Assembly (NCBI RefSeq): GCF_963667685.1
Contig: NZ_OY763931.1
Coordinates: 682,001 to 746,000, forward strand
Origin: Maridesulfovibrio sp.
GTDB lineage: Bacteria > Desulfobacterota > Desulfovibrionia > Desulfovibrionales > Desulfovibrionaceae
Reading direction: 5' to 3'
Length of the DNA: 64,000 nucleotides
The translations under genes were made by a program, and so were the position numbers. A model generated the notes under the pieces. The model ran no database searches, was not told the DNA's origin, and saw only the letters and a program-made list of their open reading frames with translations. Positions 25,484-34,208 of this stretch are shown here, one piece after another. Within the stretch, counting starts at the first letter, position 1. Each line of letters opens with the position of its first letter.

Positions 25484-28143
25484 TACTTATCTCCAAGTGA
25501 TTTTTTCCACTGATTCATAAGGGTAAGGGCTTCTATTGGTGAAAGTCCGTTGACATCCAGATTACGCAACTCTTTTATAATTGCGTGATCTTCGGGTGGG
25601 GCTGCGTTTTCCTTTTCAGTTCCAGTGCAGATCATTCCAGGCAGAATCGATTGCACAGACGTAGTATGGTTCACCGTATGTCCGTCCATATCCTGCGATT
25701 TTTCTTCAAGATTCGCAAGAATTTCCCTTGCTCTTACTACTACAGGCTTGGGAACCCCGGCAAGCTTCGCCACTTCAATTCCATAGCTTTTATCAGCCGG
25801 ACCGGGAACTAGTCTGCGTAGAAAAAGAATATCTCCTTTCCATTCACGGACAGCAATATTAAAATTGCGTAATCCGTCAATTACACCTTCAAGCGAGGTC
25901 AGCTCATGGTAATGGGTGGCGAAAAGGGTACGGATGCCCCCCCGTGCACGTTTTGACAGTTCTTCTACTACCGCCCAGGCCAGAGCAAGACCATCGAAAG
26001 TAGAGGTTCCTCGCCCGATTTCATCCAGAATGACAAGGCTACGTTTTGACGCCTGTCTGAGAATCCGGGCTGTCTCCATCATTTCGACCATGAAAGTGGA
26101 CTGGCCCTGCGCAAGGTTATCAGATGCGCCTACACGGGAAAAGACTCGGTCCATGAGCCCGATACGTCCGCTGCTGGCAGGAATGTATGAACCTATCTGA
26201 GCCATGATACCCATGAGGGCCACCTGCCGCAGTACGGTGGATTTACCAGCCATGTTAGGACCGGTAATCAGCAGTATCCGCCGCTTTTCATCAATTGTCA
26301 GGCTGTTGGGGATGTAGTTGGCTGTCCCCTGAACCGCTTCAACTACCGGATGCCGTCCTTCTTCGATTACCACTTCCATGCCGGAATGGATCTCAGGGCA
26401 TGACCAACGGTTTGCGCGCGCGGCTTCAGCCAGTCCCTGCCAAAAGTCAATCGCAGCAATGGCATCGGCCATGAACATGAAACGTCCACGGTTTTGGGCA
26501 ACTTCCGCGCGAACTTTTTGAAAAAGGTTATACTCAAGGGTCTTACGCTTTTCGGAAGCAGAAAGGATCTTTTCTTCCAGCTCCTTAAGTTCCGGGGTTA
26601 TGTACCGTTCACTGTTTACAAGAGTCTGGCGACGTTCAAAATAATCCGGAACTTGTCCCTTAAACGCTTTGGAAATTTCGAAATAGTAGCCGAAGACTTT
26701 ATTGAATCCCAATTTGAGCTTGGGCAGATCGTTGGCTGCTTTTTCATTTTCCAGCAAACCGGAAAGGGTGGATTCGCCGTGTTCGGTCAGCTCTATCAGT
26801 TCATCAAGATCCGGGTTAAATCCGCTTTTGAACAGCCCCCCTTCGGTAATCACCGGGGGCGGGGAGTCCACAAGGGCGCCTTCCAGCAGATCGGCCACAT
26901 CGGACATGGAATCCCATTTTGTCACTATGCTTTTCAGGGCCGGAGTAATCTGTGTTTCCTCGTCCATATTGGAAACAGCTTCTTGGAGAAGCTGATGTAC
27001 CGGGGGCAGGGTTTTCAAACTCTGACGCAGACTGATAAAATCTTTGGGAGTTGCCCGGCCGAGCACGACTCGGGTGGAAAGACGTTCAAGGTCGTAGACT
27101 GTGTCCAGCTGTTCGCGGACTTTTGCACGTAAGGAATCATCATCGTGAAAAAATGTGACCGCGCGCTGGTTTTGTTCTATCGGCGAGATTTCACGCCATG
27201 GCTGTTTAAGCCGTACTGACAGCAAGCGCCCGCCCATGGGGGTGATAGTCTTGTCCAGCACATTGAGTAGGGTTCCCTTGCCTTTTCTGCCGTCAAGTCT
27301 TTTAAATAACTCAAGGTTGCGTTCGGTGACTTCATCCAGAATCATGAATTTGCTGACATTGAGTGGAGTAAATTCACCGAGGTGGTTAAAATCCTGCAGC
27401 TGAGTTTGACGCAGGTAAGCGATAAGCGCTCCGCATGCCTGAGTCAGTTGTGGTTTGTCCTCAAGGTCCAGCGAATCAAGGTCGGCTACGTTCTGTGCCT
27501 CTAAAACATTATCTTTAGCAGATTTGTAGTTGAAATATCCGGCTGACGGAGCCGGGGCAATGCGGGCATCAATTTCAGCATACTGCCCGGGAACAGATTT
27601 ACCATGCGGGAGAATTAGCTCCCGGGGATTTACTTTCAACGCCCATTGCCAGAGATCATTTTCATTTTTGCTCTGGATTCCGCTCCATTGTCCGGTGGAA
27701 AAATCCATCCAGGCCAACCCGCCAGCAGACTTAGTCTCATCCCAGATTAAGGCTCCAAGATAGTTGCTGGCCTTTGCTGAAAGAGTGTCGTCCTCGACAA
27801 CGGTACCGGGAGTAAATACTCTGGTAACCGCTCGCTTGACCAGCCCTTTTGCCTGTTTTGGGTCTTCTATCTGATCACAAAGCGCGACCGTGTAGCCCTT
27901 TTCAATCAGCTGCGCAAGATAAGCGCGCGAGGCATGGTGCGGCACTCCGCACATTGGAATTTTATCCTTAGAGTTAGGATTTCGGCAGGTCAAAGCGATC
28001 TGCAATTCACGCGCTGCGACCTCAGCGTCCTCAAAGAATAGTTCGTAAAAATCTCCCATTCGATAAAAAAGTAGAGAATCAGGGTGCTCTGCCTTGATCT
28101 GCAAATACTGCTCGAACATGGGGGTAAGTTTTGGTTTGCTCAA
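25483..28143 (-). CDS. mutS: DNA mismatch repair protein MutS
   Basis: Recognises mismatches and recruits MutL. The mismatch-reading Phe-x-Glu is F32-Y33-E34 in MGDFYELFFEDA. The ATPase domain has the P-loop GPNMAGKST, ASDNLAQGQSTFMVEM, LVILDEIGRGTSTFDG and the FATHYHEL histidine. 886 residues, normal size. The start is a TTG (28141-28143): the encoded MSKPKLTPMFEQYL matches the family N-terminus, but I see no Shine-Dalgarno before it. It follows the lapB-like gene by 16 bp. Confidence 0.97.
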   Translation of the reverse strand: MSKPKLTPMFEQYLQIKAEHPDSLLFYRMGDFYELFFEDAEVAARELQIALTCRNPNSKDKIPMCGVPHHASRAYLAQLIEKGYTVALCDQIEDPKQAKGLVKRAVTRVFTPGTVVEDDTLSAKASNYLGALIWDETKSAGGLAWMDFSTGQWSGIQSKNENDLWQWALKVNPRELILPHGKSVPGQYAEIDARIAPAPSAGYFNYKSAKDNVLEAQNVADLDSLDLEDKPQLTQACGALIAYLRQTQLQDFNHLGEFTPLNVSKFMILDEVTERNLELFKRLDGRKGKGTLLNVLDKTITPMGGRLLSVRLKQPWREISPIEQNQRAVTFFHDDDSLRAKVREQLDTVYDLERLSTRVVLGRATPKDFISLRQSLKTLPPVHQLLQEAVSNMDEETQITPALKSIVTKWDSMSDVADLLEGALVDSPPPVITEGGLFKSGFNPDLDELIELTEHGESTLSGLLENEKAANDLPKLKLGFNKVFGYYFEISKAFKGQVPDYFERRQTLVNSERYITPELKELEEKILSASEKRKTLEYNLFQKVRAEVAQNRGRFMFMADAIAAIDFWQGLAEAARANRWSCPEIHSGMEVVIEEGRHPVVEAVQGTANYIPNSLTIDEKRRILLITGPNMAGKSTVLRQVALMGIMAQIGSYIPASSGRIGLMDRVFSRVGASDNLAQGQSTFMVEMMETARILRQASKRSLVILDEIGRGTSTFDGLALAWAVVEELSKRARGGIRTLFATHYHELTSLEGVIDGLRNFNIAVREWKGDILFLRRLVPGPADKSYGIEVAKLAGVPKPVVVRAREILANLEEKSQDMDGHTVNHTTSVQSILPGMICTGTEKENAAPPEDHAIIKELRNLDVNGLSPIEALTLMNQWKKSLGDK

Positions 28144-28159
28144 AATAATAATAGGGGGC

Positions 28160-29299
28160 TTACTGGTTCAGTTCTTTACGGAACGAAATTGAATGCCAAC
28201 TGCGGCATCTTGGGCAATTGAAAAATATTCTATCCCGCTTGAGACCGCAACTGGAACAAGTAAATCTTTGAACCTTTCTCGCAACATTCACGAAAAAGTC
28301 CAGCTGGTTTTTAAAGGAAGGGGTCAGTTCCTGCTGTTTCTGGGCAAGATTGAAAAGTTCAAGCCGTGCCAGCCAGAAATTCTGGTTAAGCATCAGGGTC
28401 TTTTCAAGCCAGACCTCGGCTTCGTCTTGTTTTCCGCAAAGTTGCAGGAGTCTTGCTCCGTAATAATGCATGATCACATCAGGGTCTGATTGGGAAATTT
28501 CTTCAACCATCACTTGATAGTACGGGTAATTGCGATTGTTGCCCTGATCTTTGGTAGTGACGGGGGTGTCTCCAAATACGAGAGATTCAGCCAGAATGCC
28601 TTCAACAAGGACAAAAATTAAATGTTTTGGAACCTGTGAAAGGGCGGTTTGAAATTCTTTTTTAAATTTTTCCAGCGATCCTTCCTGCTTCAATCTGGTC
28701 AAAACCAGCAGCCAGGATTCGACGGAATGTGATGAAATTCTTAGGGCTTTTTTCAGAGTTCGCTGAGCCAGACTGTCCTCTCCGGCGGAACTGTAATCTT
28801 CAGCAAGACGGGCCAGATAATGTGCTTCCTGTAATGGCTGGTTCAATTTGGAATAGAATATGGCGGCTTTTTCGAATTCTCTGCTGCCGGCAGCAAGCTC
28901 AGCCAGCTCGGTAAGAATTTCAGGAGAGTCTCCTACTATTTCACGGGCCTTTTCAAAGGCATTTACCGCGCGGTCAAGAAAACCTCCGCGACTGAAATCC
29001 CGGCCAAGCTCATAGAGGGCGCGGGATTTGATGGCCGGGTCCAGACCGGGGCGAACAATCAGGCTGTTTCTGATCTGGGCGGCACGTTCTATTTCGCCCT
29101 GGGAACGGTAAAGGTTTCCCAGCGCGAGGTAAATTTCTACAGCTTCAGGTGTGTCTTTTACAACTTTGCTGAGTTCGTCAATTGCTGCACGGGTGTCAGC
29201 CAGTCCTGAACGGCCTTTTCCGGCCCCGGACAAATAAGACGGCGCCCGATTTTCGGACGCCGTCATTTTCTTCTTTTTAAACACGCTTAAAAAGGACAC
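28160..29299 (-). CDS. lapB: LapB/YciM-like TPR protein with rubredoxin-like tail
   Basis: 379 residues. TPR-like helical repeats run from about 40 to 335 (AVEIYLALGNLYRSQGE, RALYELGRDFSRGGFLDRA). They are followed by a C-terminal metal site C348-x2-C351 and C362-x2-C365 (TCSSCGL, CPRCRSW), the rubredoxin-type tail of LapB. E. coli LapB controls LPS amount by steering FtsH to LpxC. Unlike E. coli LapB there is no N-terminal membrane helix; the first 20 residues are basic and polar. The start is GTG with AAGGAG five bases upstream. The upstream neighbour is lapA-like, as in enterobacteria. Confidence 0.87.
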   Translation of the reverse strand: MSFLSVFKKKKMTASENRAPSYLSGAGKGRSGLADTRAAIDELSKVVKDTPEAVEIYLALGNLYRSQGEIERAAQIRNSLIVRPGLDPAIKSRALYELGRDFSRGGFLDRAVNAFEKAREIVGDSPEILTELAELAAGSREFEKAAIFYSKLNQPLQEAHYLARLAEDYSSAGEDSLAQRTLKKALRISSHSVESWLLVLTRLKQEGSLEKFKKEFQTALSQVPKHLIFVLVEGILAESLVFGDTPVTTKDQGNNRNYPYYQVMVEEISQSDPDVIMHYYGARLLQLCGKQDEAEVWLEKTLMLNQNFWLARLELFNLAQKQQELTPSFKNQLDFFVNVARKVQRFTCSSCGLKRDRIFFNCPRCRSWHSISFRKELNQ

Positions 29300-29324
29300 G
29301 TATACTCCTTGTATATGCGCTTAT

Positions 29325-29681
29325 TTATTCAGAAGTTTTCTCTTCGCTTTCTTCGGCGGAGGGATAGTTCCCCTCATCGAGGGGCAGATTGCGCAGAGAA
29401 TTAACTTCCTGCTCGAGGTTTGCCATTCTTGTACGGCAGGTGCGGAGCTGACCGGAAAGACGTATTTTGTCAGCCATGAAATAGAGCAGACAGAGTACGG
29501 AACCTGCGGCAAACGCAATCAGGATCAACAGGTAGTACGGAAGCGGCTGGCTCATGAACTTATAGCTAAACAGTTCGATGGACAGAGTTACTTCCTTGGA
29601 AAGTTCAGGAGTATTCTGGATAAAGAATACCATTGAAAGAAAAAAGAGAACTACCAGAGCCAAAACCTTCAAGTAACGCAT
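29325..29681 (-). CDS. lapA: LapA-domain (DUF1049) membrane protein
   Basis: 118 residues with two membrane helices (about 4-25 and 47-71) and a C-terminal cytoplasmic coiled coil (IRLSGQLRTCRTRMANLEQE). This matches LapA/YciS, which pairs with LapB in LPS control. The motif FIQNTPELSKEVTLSIELF between the helices is family-typical. AAGGAGG lies before the ATG. The coiled-coil tail is a natural docking place for the soluble LapB-like neighbour. Confidence 0.88.
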   Translation of the reverse strand: MRYLKVLALVVLFFLSMVFFIQNTPELSKEVTLSIELFSYKFMSQPLPYYLLILIAFAAGSVLCLLYFMADKIRLSGQLRTCRTRMANLEQEVNSLRNLPLDEGNYPSAEESEEKTSE

Positions 29682-29701
29682 GAAACCCTCCTTAGTGTTA
29701 C

Positions 29702-30190
29702 TTAGCGACAGCAGCTGTCAAATAACGGCTTGAGCCTTTTATAAGTTGTGGACAGGTGGTCGGGTATAACATTTGTCTCTCCGAACACCGCCATAAATGA
29801 AGCATCCCCGTTCCAACGGGGTACTAACTGAAAATGGAGATGGGCGGCGATCCCAGCTCCTGCTGCTTCCCCGATATTTAGGCCGACATTAATCCCTTGG
29901 GGATTGCAGGCCTTTTCCAGAATATCGCAGCTTATGGTTATATATTTCATGATCTCTGACGCTTCGAATTCATCAAGATCAGTGAGTTTACTGACATGAC
30001 GGTAAGGCGTAACCATCAAATGACAGTTATTGTAAGGAAATTTATTCATAATAACAAAGCAGTGATCAGCCCTGTGCAGAATTAATCTCTCCTCATCCTC
30101 TTCAGTGCTTTCGGGGATACAGAAAACACATTCATCCGGCTTAGGACCTAGAATGTAGTCCATCCGCCAAGGTGCCCATAATACGTCCAT
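29702..30190 (-). CDS. HIT-family nucleotide phosphorylase/hydrolase (HxHxQ type)
   Basis: 162 residues. The histidine triad reads AHLHFQLVPRW, so the third position is glutamine (H-L-H-F-Q). A glutamine there is typical of GalT/Ap4A-phosphorylase-like members rather than of Hint hydrolases. An N-terminal CVFC pair, and NKFPYNNCHLMVTPYRHV with VGLNIGEAAGAG, are also typical. The C-terminal GDASFMAVFGETNVIPDHL matches bacterial Ap4A phosphorylase-like proteins. Likely acts on dinucleoside polyphosphates. First gene of the lapA-lapB-mutS-lipoprotein-lysA run, 20 bp before lapA. No clear Shine-Dalgarno. Confidence 0.88.
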   Translation of the reverse strand: MDVLWAPWRMDYILGPKPDECVFCIPESTEEDEERLILHRADHCFVIMNKFPYNNCHLMVTPYRHVSKLTDLDEFEASEIMKYITISCDILEKACNPQGINVGLNIGEAAGAGIAAHLHFQLVPRWNGDASFMAVFGETNVIPDHLSTTYKRLKPLFDSCCR

Positions 30191-30499
30191 CTGTAAAACA
30201 ACCTTTACAATAACTTTACATAGCAGTTAAATTGCCATGCTGTTGTCCTGCTAAATTTTAGCAAGAACGGTTCATATTGTTTTTACCAAACAATATTAAA
30301 TTCCAGTAATTAAATACCAGCTAATTATCAACAATAAATATGAAAAAAACAGCTTATTCTTGAAAAAAAGCTGAAATAGACCAATTCCAACTCCAGAAGA
30401 AAAAAGTTCGCATGTTCTACACAGGTTATTGTTCAAGAGCAAGGGAAACCCTGTGCAACAACGACTGATATACTTTCTAAAGAGAGTTTGGTGTGTTTT
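30191..30499. other. Gene-free stretch between the DHH fusion gene and the HIT gene
   Basis: 309 bp, AT-rich. It holds a terminator (30343-30373) and an inverted repeat ATATTGTTT/AAACAATAT (30274-30282 with 30288-30296) about 85 bp upstream of the HIT start codon, which could be an operator. No open frame of note and no tRNA-like fold was seen. Confidence 0.5.
30343..30373 (-). terminator. Terminator downstream of the DHH-CBS-nucleotidyltransferase gene
   Basis: On the minus strand stem CAGCTT/AAGCTG (30368-30373 with 30350-30355) is followed by T7. It lies 127 bp after the stop of the fusion gene. Confidence 0.6.
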
Positions 30500-33169
30500 T
30501 TATGATCGGCTTTTAATTTTCTTAATCTTATTCTTTAAGAAATTGAGCTGATCTTCACGTCCTTTCAATTTTCCATCCAAATGAGCCAATTTTACATCTT
30601 TGAGGAGTTCGGAATACAAAGGCCCCGGCTCAAGGCCCATTTTTTTAAGATCCTCGCCATTAACATCTATTTTCTGCAAGCGTATACTCGTAAGATATTT
30701 GGATATGTATTTTTTTATCATGTCGCGCTTGGTTCTGGCCATGATGAATAATACGCCCTCAAGAGGGACAGGGGTTAGGGTTTCATAAATTTCGCTGGGT
30801 TTCATTTCCTGTTTAATATTCATGATATTCCCTGCTGCCCAGAAAACAGTATCTCGAAGATGTACAAATTCTCTGCGTTCCGTGGGTGAAAAGTTGAAGC
30901 GGTCATAAATCTGTTCCATTTTGGCCTTGGATACACCCATACACATAGCCAGAAAATAGGTCTTCCAGACTGAAATTTGTGGTTCAAGATATAAGAGACT
31001 GTACCAGCTCATTAATTTTTCAAGTTCTCCGATAACCTGTGAGCGGGCCTGATTCAGCTCAATTAAAGGATGAATCGCTTCAAGTAATCCCAGCTCATTC
31101 ATTCGTTCAATGCTGCGCAGTACATTCTGCTCATTAAGAATAATGCGTAGTTCATGCATTAGACGGTAGCCAGAAAGTCTGTTGATCAGGTTCAATTTTA
31201 GGGCGTTCTTGATCAGATTCAGGGTCTGTCCGCCGATCTTGAAATCGAAACGTTGTTCAAACCGTATAGCTCTCATGATACGGGTAGGGTCTTCAACAAA
31301 GCTGAGTGCATGCAGAACACGGATTGTCTTGTCTTTTAAGTCCCGCTGTGCGCCGAAGAAGTCCACCAGCTTGCCGAAATTTGAGGGATTGATATGGACT
31401 GCCAGTGCGTTGATGGTAAAATCTCTGCGGTACAGGTCCATCTTTATCGATGAGAGTTCAACAGTGGGCATGGCGGCCGGATATTCATAATACTCAAGCC
31501 GGGCAGTTGCCACATCCACACGCTGTCCATCCGGCAGGATTACCACTGCAGTTTTGAATTTGCGGTGATATTTGGCACGTCCGTCCATTTTCTTAGCCAG
31601 TTTTTTTGCAAATGAGATACCGTCGCCTTCTACAACCAGATCTAGGTCGTAGTTGCTTTTAGTCAGCAGCACATCTCGCACAAATCCACCGACCACATAT
31701 GCCTCGGTTCCTATTTCGGCAGCCATTTCTCCGGCTGTTTCAAGTATGTTCAGAATTTTGTTAGGCAACCGGTTACGCATGATATTGCGGATATTTCGTT
31801 CCTGCTTCTTTTCGGGGAACAAAGATTCCGGGATCCGTGCCGGGTCCTGCACCAGCATATTGATCAGGTCTGTACGGGTGACAACAGCAATGACCCGGTC
31901 ATTTTCAACAACCGGAACAAGTCGCTGTTTCTGGCCTAAAATGATTTCCATGACCCGGTGCATACCGGAATCGGTTTTTATGGTAGAGAAGGGGTGTTGC
32001 ATATAAATCTCAACTTCTAAACCACCAAGATCATGGGATAAAGCTTTGTCAGCTGTTTTGTGTTCAAGCAGGCCGACTACGCGCATATTTTCCATATTGT
32101 CCACAACCGGAACACCCTTGAGGCTGTAGTGGGTCATACGGTCTACAGCTTGTTTGATGGTCATATCTCTAGGAATGGCCACGGGCTGTTTGGACATAAT
32201 GGCTTCAATGTTTAAGCGCGGGGTAACTTTAGAATAAAGAATAGCGAAAAGTTCATCGCGGACTTCCGCAAGGGTCCGGTCTTTAATTGTTGCAGATGCT
32301 GCATAAACATGGCCGCCACCTCCAAAGCTGGTACAGATTGCGCCGACGTCGATATCCGGAGTCCTTGAACGCGCAACCAGATGGATTCGATCATTCATGC
32401 GTCCTAAAGCGAAAAGGACTTTTATGTTTTCAATGTCCATAAATTTATGCACCAGCACGGCGAAGTCGACAATGTAATCAGGCGTGCTTATTTCGGAGAT
32501 AACCACATCGAGGTCGTTGATTGTATGTGTGGTCGCTCCTTCAAGCAGCCTGCCGAGCAGGGTGATCTGCTGAGCGGAAAGATCCCGGTTGAGCAGGTCT
32601 GTGATTACATCCAGTTCCATTCCGTTTTTCAAAAGCCATTTGCCGGCCTCAAAATCATATTCGGTAGTGGAATTGAAAGTGAAAGACCCGGTGTCTTCGT
32701 ATAGACCAAGCCCCATTATGGTTGCTTCTTCCTGATTTATTTCAATGCCGCGCTGCCGTATCTCATGGGAGAGGATCGCAACACTTGATCCCCACGGTTT
32801 TTTTATTATTAACTCAGGGTTCAGGTCGCACTCGGACTTCATATGATGGTCGTAGATATGGATTTTCAAGTCCGGATTTTGTAGAACTGGGTCAATATGC
32901 ACAATACGTTTGCGCCGGGAAGTGTCAACCACAACCAACAGCTTGACCGTGCTTTTGTCTATTTCTTTTAAGTGCTTGAAATTAAAAAAATAGGTTGCGC
33001 TTTCCATGTAAAAATTACGCAGGTTCTTTTCCTGGCTTCCCGGAAAGATCAGGGTAGCGCCGGGATAAAGCTTTCCAGCTGCGACAATTGCTGCCAGACA
33101 GTCGAAATCAGCATTTACATGACCGGTAATTATTGTTTCCGCTTTTATCAGATCATCATTTTTTGACAT
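30500..33169 (-). CDS. DHH-CBS-tRNA nucleotidyltransferase/poly(A) polymerase fusion
   Basis: 889 residues in three parts. Part 1 is a DHH phosphoesterase (about 1-305): GHVNADFD at 16-23, DTSRRKR, YDHHMKSECD, GLYEDTGSF and the DHHA1-type GGGGHVYAAS. Part 2 is a CBS pair (about 315-435: SKQPVAIPRDMTIKQAVD, VVTRTDLINMLV). Part 3 is a class II nucleotidyltransferase (about 465-889) with GGFVRDVLL, YDLDLVVEGD, RRDFTINALAV and DPTRIMRAIRFEQRF. Known relatives with this layout include A-adding tRNA-CCA enzymes of Aquifex type; whether this one adds C, A or both cannot be read here. Ten bp after xerD, same transcript. Confidence 0.92.
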   Translation of the reverse strand: MSKNDDLIKAETIITGHVNADFDCLAAIVAAGKLYPGATLIFPGSQEKNLRNFYMESATYFFNFKHLKEIDKSTVKLLVVVDTSRRKRIVHIDPVLQNPDLKIHIYDHHMKSECDLNPELIIKKPWGSSVAILSHEIRQRGIEINQEEATIMGLGLYEDTGSFTFNSTTEYDFEAGKWLLKNGMELDVITDLLNRDLSAQQITLLGRLLEGATTHTINDLDVVISEISTPDYIVDFAVLVHKFMDIENIKVLFALGRMNDRIHLVARSRTPDIDVGAICTSFGGGGHVYAASATIKDRTLAEVRDELFAILYSKVTPRLNIEAIMSKQPVAIPRDMTIKQAVDRMTHYSLKGVPVVDNMENMRVVGLLEHKTADKALSHDLGGLEVEIYMQHPFSTIKTDSGMHRVMEIILGQKQRLVPVVENDRVIAVVTRTDLINMLVQDPARIPESLFPEKKQERNIRNIMRNRLPNKILNILETAGEMAAEIGTEAYVVGGFVRDVLLTKSNYDLDLVVEGDGISFAKKLAKKMDGRAKYHRKFKTAVVILPDGQRVDVATARLEYYEYPAAMPTVELSSIKMDLYRRDFTINALAVHINPSNFGKLVDFFGAQRDLKDKTIRVLHALSFVEDPTRIMRAIRFEQRFDFKIGGQTLNLIKNALKLNLINRLSGYRLMHELRIILNEQNVLRSIERMNELGLLEAIHPLIELNQARSQVIGELEKLMSWYSLLYLEPQISVWKTYFLAMCMGVSKAKMEQIYDRFNFSPTERREFVHLRDTVFWAAGNIMNIKQEMKPSEIYETLTPVPLEGVLFIMARTKRDMIKKYISKYLTSIRLQKIDVNGEDLKKMGLEPGPLYSELLKDVKLAHLDGKLKGREDQLNFLKNKIKKIKSRS

Positions 33170-33179
33170 TCTTAAAATC

Positions 33180-34091
33180 TCACATTAAAGAACGGGGGTG
33201 AAAACGTTTGTGGAGCTGGACCAATCTTCCGGCTTGAATATGTGTGTATATTTCGGTAGCATTAATGTCTGAATGACCGAGAAGCAACTGGACTGTACGC
33301 AGATCCGCACCGCCATCCAGCAAGTGGGTGGCAAACGAATGTCTAAAAGTGTGCGGAGATATTGAACGTTTTATCCCTGCTTCCAGTGTGAACTTCTTGA
33401 TCAGCTTCCAGACACCCTGTCTGGATAGTCCTTTCCCGGATCTGTTTAAGAAGATATTCTTAACTTTGGGATTAAAAGCAGGACGCCAATCTTTAATGTA
33501 TTGGTTTAAGAAATTTTGCGCCACATAATGAATCGGTACCAGCCGTTCCTTGGAACCTTTGCCGAAAATAATGAGAACTCCTGTTTGAGGGTCAAAATCT
33601 TCGATGGTAAGATTGATCAGCTCAGAGACTCTCATACCGGCAGCATAAAGCAGCTCAAGCATTGCACGATCGCGAAAACCTAGTTTTTCGGTCAGCTTGG
33701 GCAGGGCTAGAATGCGGCCGATTTCCTCAGGTGAAAGGAACTCCGGTATTTTTCTGGGGAGTTTCGGGTTTTCCAGCAGTATTGAAGGGTCTTCTTTAAT
33801 GAACCCTCTCGACGTGCAGAACGCGAAGAATCCCCGCAAAGATGAAAGATGCCTCGCTAACGAGGTTGATTTCAGTGCTTTTGACCTTAGGTATGTAAGG
33901 TAAAGCATAAGTGTCTGACTTGTGGCGTCTTCTATTTTCGCGGACCTTTCCTCCAGAAAATTCCGAAAAGACTCCAAATCACTCAGATAGCTGTCCAGAC
34001 TGTTTTCCGAGAGACCACGCTCTATGAGCAGGTATTCCAGATAACGGTCGATCCATTGGTGTTTACAGGGTATGTTTTCGTTCTCGGTCAT
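33180..34091 (-). CDS. xerD: Tyrosine recombinase XerC/XerD
   Basis: Site-specific recombinase resolving chromosome dimers at dif. All catalytic residues are present: R154 (MRVSELINL), K178 (GKGSK), H247 and R250 (HTFRH), H273 (LLGHSDI) and Y282 (IYTH). The N-terminal SAM-like core-binding domain covers about 12-100. 303 residues, no integrase-type extensions, and no att sites or phage genes nearby, so this is the housekeeping enzyme. XerD rather than XerC is my preference from overall pattern, not proven. A weak ribosome site precedes the ATG. Confidence 0.92.
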   Translation of the reverse strand: MTENENIPCKHQWIDRYLEYLLIERGLSENSLDSYLSDLESFRNFLEERSAKIEDATSQTLMLYLTYLRSKALKSTSLARHLSSLRGFFAFCTSRGFIKEDPSILLENPKLPRKIPEFLSPEEIGRILALPKLTEKLGFRDRAMLELLYAAGMRVSELINLTIEDFDPQTGVLIIFGKGSKERLVPIHYVAQNFLNQYIKDWRPAFNPKVKNIFLNRSGKGLSRQGVWKLIKKFTLEAGIKRSISPHTFRHSFATHLLDGGADLRTVQLLLGHSDINATEIYTHIQAGRLVQLHKRFHPRSLM

Positions 34092-34134
34092 ATCCCATAT
34101 TCATTACACATATGGGTGCGACTGCTCAAGATGA

Positions 34135-34163
34135 TTGACAGAGCAAACAAGCACATTTAAACA
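34135..34163 (+). promoter_or_regulatory. Sigma-70 promoter of dapL-folK
   Basis: Perfect TTGACA (34135-34140), 17-bp spacer, TAAACA (34158-34163, 3 of 6), 46 bp before the dapL start. Confidence 0.55.
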
Positions 34164-34208
34164 GTTTTGATAATAATTTAACCAAAAAAATAACAGGAGC
34201 ATCTCGAA

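Noticed and set aside
33180-34091. Integrase of a mobile element
   Set aside because: The protein has XerC/D size and residues and lies in a housekeeping operon; no att-like repeats, tRNA or cargo genes nearby.
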